Shown: positions 60,958-64,000 of the stretch, piece by piece
Layout: every line of letters starts with the position of its first letter
Position numbering within the stretch: position 1 is the first letter of the stretch
Origin: Oscillibacter sp. MSJ-31
GTDB lineage: Bacteria; Bacillota; Clostridia; Oscillospirales; Oscillospiraceae
Assembly (NCBI RefSeq): GCF_018918025.1
Contig: NZ_JAHLPT010000001.1
Location: 1 to 64,000, forward strand
DNA: 64,000 nt
Reading direction: 5' to 3'
Program-made: the position numbers and the translations under genes
Notes under the pieces: generated by a model
Database searches by the model: none
Told to the model about the DNA's origin: nothing
The model's input: the letters and a program-made list of their open reading frames with translations, nothing else

Positions 60958-61728
60958 TCAAAGGTTCCTGCGGATGGTGCTGATGGCGTTTTTCTCCAGC
61001 CGCGAGACCTGCGCCTGCGAAATGCCGATCTCGCCGGAGACCTCCATCTGCGTCTTGCCGTCGTAAAAGCGCATGGCTAAAATACGCTGCTCGCGCGGCG
61101 AGAGCTTGTCCACCGCTTCGCGCAGAGCGATCCGGTCGAGCCAGCTTTCGTCGGTGTTGCGCGTGTCGCGCACCTGATCCATCACGCAGACGGTGTCGCC
61201 GCCGTCGGAGTAGACGGGGTCGAAGAGGGAGACGGGATCGACCACCGCGTCCATGGCGAACACGACCTCCTCGCGGGGAAGGTCCAGCTCCTTGGCGATC
61301 TGCTCGACGGTCGGCTCGCGCTGGTTCTCGCGCTGGAGCTTTTCCCGCGCCTGCAGCACGCGGTAGGCGGTGTCGCGCATGGAGCGGCTGACGCGAATGG
61401 CGCTGTTGTCGCGCAGATAGCGGCGGATCTCGCCGATGATCATGGGCACGCCGTAGGTCGAGAAGCGGACGTTCTGCGAGACGTCGAAATTGTCGATGGC
61501 CTTGATGAGGCCCACGCAGCCGACCTGAAAGAGGTCGTCGGCGTTCTCGCCGCGGCTGGCAAAGCGCTGGATGACCGACAGCACGAGCCGCAGATTCCCC
61601 TGAATGAGCGTTTCCCGCGCGCGCTCGTCGCCCAAATGGCTGCGCCGCAGCAGCTCCGTCATTTCGTCCGACTTGAGCGTCGGCAGCTTCGCCGTGTTTA
61701 CACCGCAGATCTCCACCTTGCCGAGCAT
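60958..61728 (-). CDS. sigG: RNA polymerase sigma-G factor (forespore-specific)
   Basis: A 256-residue sigma-70-family factor that directs late forespore transcription. The N-terminus 'KVEICGVNTAKLPTL' is the sigma-G hallmark (the anti-sigma contact region). Region 2 follows with 'ADDLFQVGCVGLIKAIDNFD' and 'FSTYGVPMIIGEIRRYLRD', region 3 with 'REPTVEQIAKELDLPREEV', and region 4 with 'SPREQRILAMRFYDGKTQ' and 'ISQAQVSRLEKNAI'. Length matches Bacillus SigG (260). The start at 61728 has AAGGAGG upstream. A sigma-F-like promoter precedes it. This is strong evidence that the organism makes endospores. Confidence 0.95.
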   Translation of the reverse strand: MLGKVEICGVNTAKLPTLKSDEMTELLRRSHLGDERARETLIQGNLRLVLSVIQRFASRGENADDLFQVGCVGLIKAIDNFDVSQNVRFSTYGVPMIIGEIRRYLRDNSAIRVSRSMRDTAYRVLQAREKLQRENQREPTVEQIAKELDLPREEVVFAMDAVVDPVSLFDPVYSDGGDTVCVMDQVRDTRNTDESWLDRIALREAVDKLSPREQRILAMRFYDGKTQMEVSGEIGISQAQVSRLEKNAISTIRRNL

Positions 61729-61758
61729 CGTACCGTCCTCCTTGCACTGGATGCTCTC

Positions 61759-61786
61759 ATTATTTCCGCGGCGGTGCGAAACATAC
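61759..61786 (-). promoter_or_regulatory. Possible sigma-F/sigma-G promoter of sigG
   Basis: On the minus strand GTATG (61786-61782) and GGAAATAAT (61767-61759) are 14 bases apart, close to the sigma-F pattern (GTATA, then GGnnAnAnT). This is expected for spoIIIG/sigG, which is first read by sigma-F. Spacing is a base or so shorter than usual. Confidence 0.4.
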
Positions 61787-61913
61787 CGCGCGGCGGCGGA
61801 GATATTTTTAATCGTTCGGCACAATGCGATGGATTTCGCGCGGGAGGACGGTTCTCGCGGTGCGCGGACGCGGGCGCGGGAGTTTTTTCTGGCTGCTTTT
61901 TGCCGGGGTTCGT

Positions 61914-63110
61914 TCAGGAAAGAAGTCCGATGCTCAGGGCGATGATGGCGGCGTTGAAAAAGTCGTTGAACAGACCGCCGACCATCGGGATCATAAAGTA
62001 AGCCGAGGGCGAGGGCCCGTAGCGGCGGGCGACCGCCTGCATATTCGCCATCGCGTTGGAGGTCGCGCCCATGCCGAAGCCGATGAAGCCGGCGGTGATC
62101 ATCGCGGCGTCATAATTGCGGCCCATGAGCGGGAAGACGACGAGGATGGAGAAGAACACCATCAGAAGGACCTCAGCGGCAAGGCAGACAAGCATCGGCA
62201 GCGCCAGGTCCACGAGCTGCCAGAGCTTGAGGCCGGAGAGCGCCATGGAAAGGAAGATGGCGAGGAACATATTGCCCATCGTGCCGATCTCGGCGGCGGG
62301 GAACTCGATGCGCCCGGTGCGGTCGATGAGGTTGCGGACCGCGACAGCCACGAGCATGGGGCCGATGTAGGCCGGGAAATTGAAGCCGCAGAGCTTCGTG
62401 AGTCCCGTGGTAACATAGCTGCCGAGGCCGACGCAGAACGCGAGCATCAGAAAGCCGAGCACAAAGCGGTTGGAGTGCGTGGTGAAGTGCGCGTCGTCGG
62501 CGTCCTCCTCGTGCTCGCGGCCCTCGGGAAGCTCCTCGCGCAGATGGTTTTTGACAATAAGATGGCGGGCGATGGGGCCGCCGAGGACGGAGCCGAAAAT
62601 GAGGCCGAAGGTCGCCGCCGCAACGGCGACGGTCGTGCCGCCGACCGCACCCGCGGCGTCGAGGTCGGGGCCGATGGCCGCGGCGGTGCCGGGCCCGCCG
62701 ATCATGGAGATGGAGCCGCAGCCGAGGCCGTAGAGCGGGTTTTTGCCCATGAGCGCCATCACGCCGCTGCCGACGGCGTTTTGCAGAAGGATGATGACGA
62801 TGCTCAGTGCGAGCAGCAGCATCACGGATCTGCCGCTCTTGACAAGCATGGGGATGCTCACGGTGAAGCCGACGGTGGTGAAGAACAGGATCATGAAGAC
62901 CGTCTCGAGCGTTTCGTCAAAGGTGATGACCGCAAGACCGGAGGCATAGAGCAGGGTGTTGAACAGCGCGAAGCACAGTCCGCCGACAAGCGGAGCGGGC
63001 ACGCAGAAGCGCCGGAGCGCCGGGAGCTTTCGCGTCAGCGCCGCGCCGAGCCAGTACATAACGGCGCCGAGCGCGAGGGCATGGTACATATTGAGCTGGA
63101 TCTCTTGCAT
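61914..63110 (-). CDS. gltS: Sodium/glutamate symporter (GltS family)
   Basis: A 398-residue membrane transporter with two inverted repeats of five or so helices each. It imports glutamate with Na+. Features: 'APLVGGLCFALFNTLLYA', the Gly-rich re-entrant loops 'GCGSISMIGGPGTAAAIG' and 'GFIGFGMGATSNAMANMQAV', and a charged central loop rich in Glu, Asp and His (REHEEDADDAHFTTH). GGAGG lies before the ATG. It is transcribed in the same direction as sigG and lies 185 bases upstream of it. Read-through into sigG is possible but not needed. Confidence 0.9.
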   Translation of the reverse strand: MQEIQLNMYHALALGAVMYWLGAALTRKLPALRRFCVPAPLVGGLCFALFNTLLYASGLAVITFDETLETVFMILFFTTVGFTVSIPMLVKSGRSVMLLLALSIVIILLQNAVGSGVMALMGKNPLYGLGCGSISMIGGPGTAAAIGPDLDAAGAVGGTTVAVAAATFGLIFGSVLGGPIARHLIVKNHLREELPEGREHEEDADDAHFTTHSNRFVLGFLMLAFCVGLGSYVTTGLTKLCGFNFPAYIGPMLVAVAVRNLIDRTGRIEFPAAEIGTMGNMFLAIFLSMALSGLKLWQLVDLALPMLVCLAAEVLLMVFFSILVVFPLMGRNYDAAMITAGFIGFGMGATSNAMANMQAVARRYGPSPSAYFMIPMVGGLFNDFFNAAIIALSIGLLS

Positions 63111-63229
63111 GGGGTGGTTCCTCCGGTTCTTTGTTTTTTCGCTGGGACGGAATACGCCGCATTGCGGCGGAAGGTGGGATAGGACTTCCTGCGGTGCGAA
63201 TAGAATGGCAGGGAACAGGGGGGAGCGCG

Positions 63230-63520
63230 ATGAACTGCCGATTTACAGACCTGCGCTGCAAGGAGGTCATCAACATTTGCGACGGCTGCCGTCTGGGCTA
63301 TGTCGGCGACGTGGAATGTCAGCTGCCCGAGGGGCAGATGACCGCGCTGATCGTGCCGGGGCCGTTCCGCTTTTTCGGCCTGTTCGGCCGCGGCGAGGAA
63401 TATTATATCCCGTGGGACTGCATCCGACAAGTGGGGGACGACATCATTCTGGTCGATAAGCCGTTCCCGCAGCGCGAGCCGCCGCGCCGCGAACGGCGCG
63501 CACGCCGTCGGCGTTTATGA
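63230..63520 (+). CDS. YlmC/YmxH-family PRC-barrel-like sporulation protein
   Basis: A 96-residue protein starting 'MNCRFTDLRCKEVINICDG', then 'RLGYVGDVECQLPEGQMTALIVPGP' and 'YYIPWDCIRQVGDDIILVD', with an Arg-rich tail. This is the YlmC/YmxH family, often encoded near sigE/sigG and linked to sporulation in Bacillus, without a known biochemical activity. ATG 63230 is chosen for the GGGGGGAG site just upstream. Its closeness to sigG, with gltS between, fits the usual neighbourhood. Confidence 0.85.
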   Translation: MNCRFTDLRCKEVINICDGCRLGYVGDVECQLPEGQMTALIVPGPFRFFGLFGRGEEYYIPWDCIRQVGDDIILVDKPFPQREPPRRERRARRRRL

Positions 63521-63676
63521 TGCGCAGGATGAGTTTTTTATTATAAAGAAAATGTTAAGAAATGCAAGAGCGGGGTGCGAAAAATGAAAATTGTTTAAAA
63601 TTTCTTCACAACCTGCCGTTCCACACGGAAATTTGAAAAAATGCGCGGGAAACAGGCACTTTTCTGAAAAAAGTGC
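63521..63676. other. Spacer before the rpsB promoter
   Basis: AT-rich sequence with no supported gene, RNA or strong hairpin. Confidence 0.5.
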
Positions 63677-63705
63677 TTGCAATCTATAGTAATGTACGGT
63701 ATAAT
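63677..63705 (+). promoter_or_regulatory. Promoter of rpsB
   Basis: TTGCAA (63677-63682) and TATAAT (63700-63705) are 17 bases apart. Confidence 0.8.
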
Positions 63706-63708
63706 GCT

Positions 63709-63780
63709 CGGGTATTCCGCACGGGGACCCGACTTCCTGTCTGTGCCAAAGGTTGGCAGGGGGGATGAAGGCTCCGGAGG
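63709..63780 (+). promoter_or_regulatory. Structured leader of rpsB
   Basis: The ~100-base untranslated leader contains CGGG...CCCG (63709-63732) and CCTGTC...GGCAGG (63736-63762) stems. Such a leader before a ribosomal-protein gene could mediate autoregulation by S2, but I cannot match it to a defined leader family. Confidence 0.35.
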
Positions 63781-63812
63781 TAAAACTAAATTTGAAGGAG
63801 AAACTACAAGCA

Positions 63813-64000
63813 ATGGCAAACGTCGTATCCATGAAAGCCCTGCTCGAGGCAGGCGTCCACTTCGGTCATCAGACCCGCCGCTGGAACCCCAAGATGGCTC
63901 CCTACATTTACACGGAGCGCAACGGCATCTATATCATCGACCTGCAGAAGACCGTCAAGAAGCTCGAGGAAGCCTACAACTTCGTGCGCAGCATCTCCGA
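63813..64000 (+). CDS. rpsB: 30S ribosomal protein S2, 5' part (runs off the window)
   Basis: The first 62 codons of S2: '[20 protein letters not shown]' continuing to '[20 protein letters not shown]' and '[20 protein letters not shown]'. This is the highly conserved S2 N-terminus, with the [15 protein letters not shown] signature. AAGGAG (63795-63800) lies 12 bases before the ATG. The remainder, usually followed by tsf, is outside the window. Confidence 0.97.
   Translation, partial: MANVVSMKALLEAGVHFGHQTRRWNPKMAPYIYTERNGIYIIDLQKTVKKLEEAYNFVRSIS

Noticed and set aside
59866-61080. 404-codon + strand frame over the FAD protein gene
   Set aside because: Antisense to a gene with a clear FAD-binding motif and ribosome site.
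61824-63182. 452-codon + strand frame over gltS
   Set aside because: Antisense to a clear transporter gene; extremely Glu/Arg/His-rich with no domain.
1-64000. CRISPR array or insertion sequence
   Set aside because: I found no regularly spaced direct repeats with unique spacers and no transposase gene. The only regular repeat is the 72-bp coding LRR array.

Overview
The window looks like a chromosomal segment of an anaerobic, spore-forming Clostridia member, most likely an Oscillospiraceae/Ruminococcaceae-type gut bacterium. The reasons are a sigma-G gene with a YlmC/YmxH-type gene and a YjcZ-like micro-protein, an alanine T-box, S-layer homology (SLH) domains, BspA-like leucine-rich repeats, cohesin/dockerin modules, and a GC-rich housekeeping backbone. 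The genus cannot be fixed from the sequence alone.

Layout. (a) 1-2,460 is a worn accessory edge: a nonsense-interrupted gene, an intact AAA ATPase of the DUF4143 type, and a frameshifted HTH-regulator remnant. (b) 2,489-38,564 is a 36-kb surface-protein locus, almost all on the + strand. It holds eight exported proteins of 224 to 2,679 residues, an XRE regulator (6,389-6,715, minus) and one O-antigen-ligase-like membrane enzyme (14,415-15,782). Two proteins carry an N-terminal cohesin-like domain and end in three SLH repeats. Between them lies a small dockerin protein. Six others (2,489; 15,779; 17,819; 26,101; 28,973; 33,486) end in a related ~80-100-residue module. No glycoside hydrolase or other clear catalytic domain is present in the exported proteins. 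(c) 38,565-39,147 is an AT-rich gap ending at tRNA-Ala(GGC). (d) 39,148-64,000 is a dense, GC-rich core: BlaI/M56 signalling pair, VanW protein, TagA-family glycosyltransferase, dTMP-kinase-like protein, MltG, U32 peptidase, EamA transporter, T-box/DUF3887/alaS/DUF4250/HIT, XRE/comEC/holA/rnmV, glnS, an FAD protein, sigG, gltS, a ylmC-like gene and the start of rpsB.

How it fits together. The surface locus reads as a non-enzymatic cell-surface assembly. SLH proteins would be held by the wall polymer, cohesin-dockerin pairing would join the small dockerin protein to them, and very long Ig/MBG, InlB-like and LRR proteins would make adhesive fibres. The ligase-like enzyme, overlapping a surface gene by four bases, could glycosylate or attach some of these proteins. 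These roles are inferred from domain types. Base composition shows that the locus is a mosaic. An AT-rich block covers exactly the dockerin domain of one gene and the signal peptide plus cohesin domain of the next, and a second AT-rich block sits inside the first large gene. The core region is ordinary housekeeping, with many clear promoters (TTGxxx-N16/18-TATxxT), bidirectional terminators and a pair of ~110-bp inverted intergenic repeats at 52,867-53,323.
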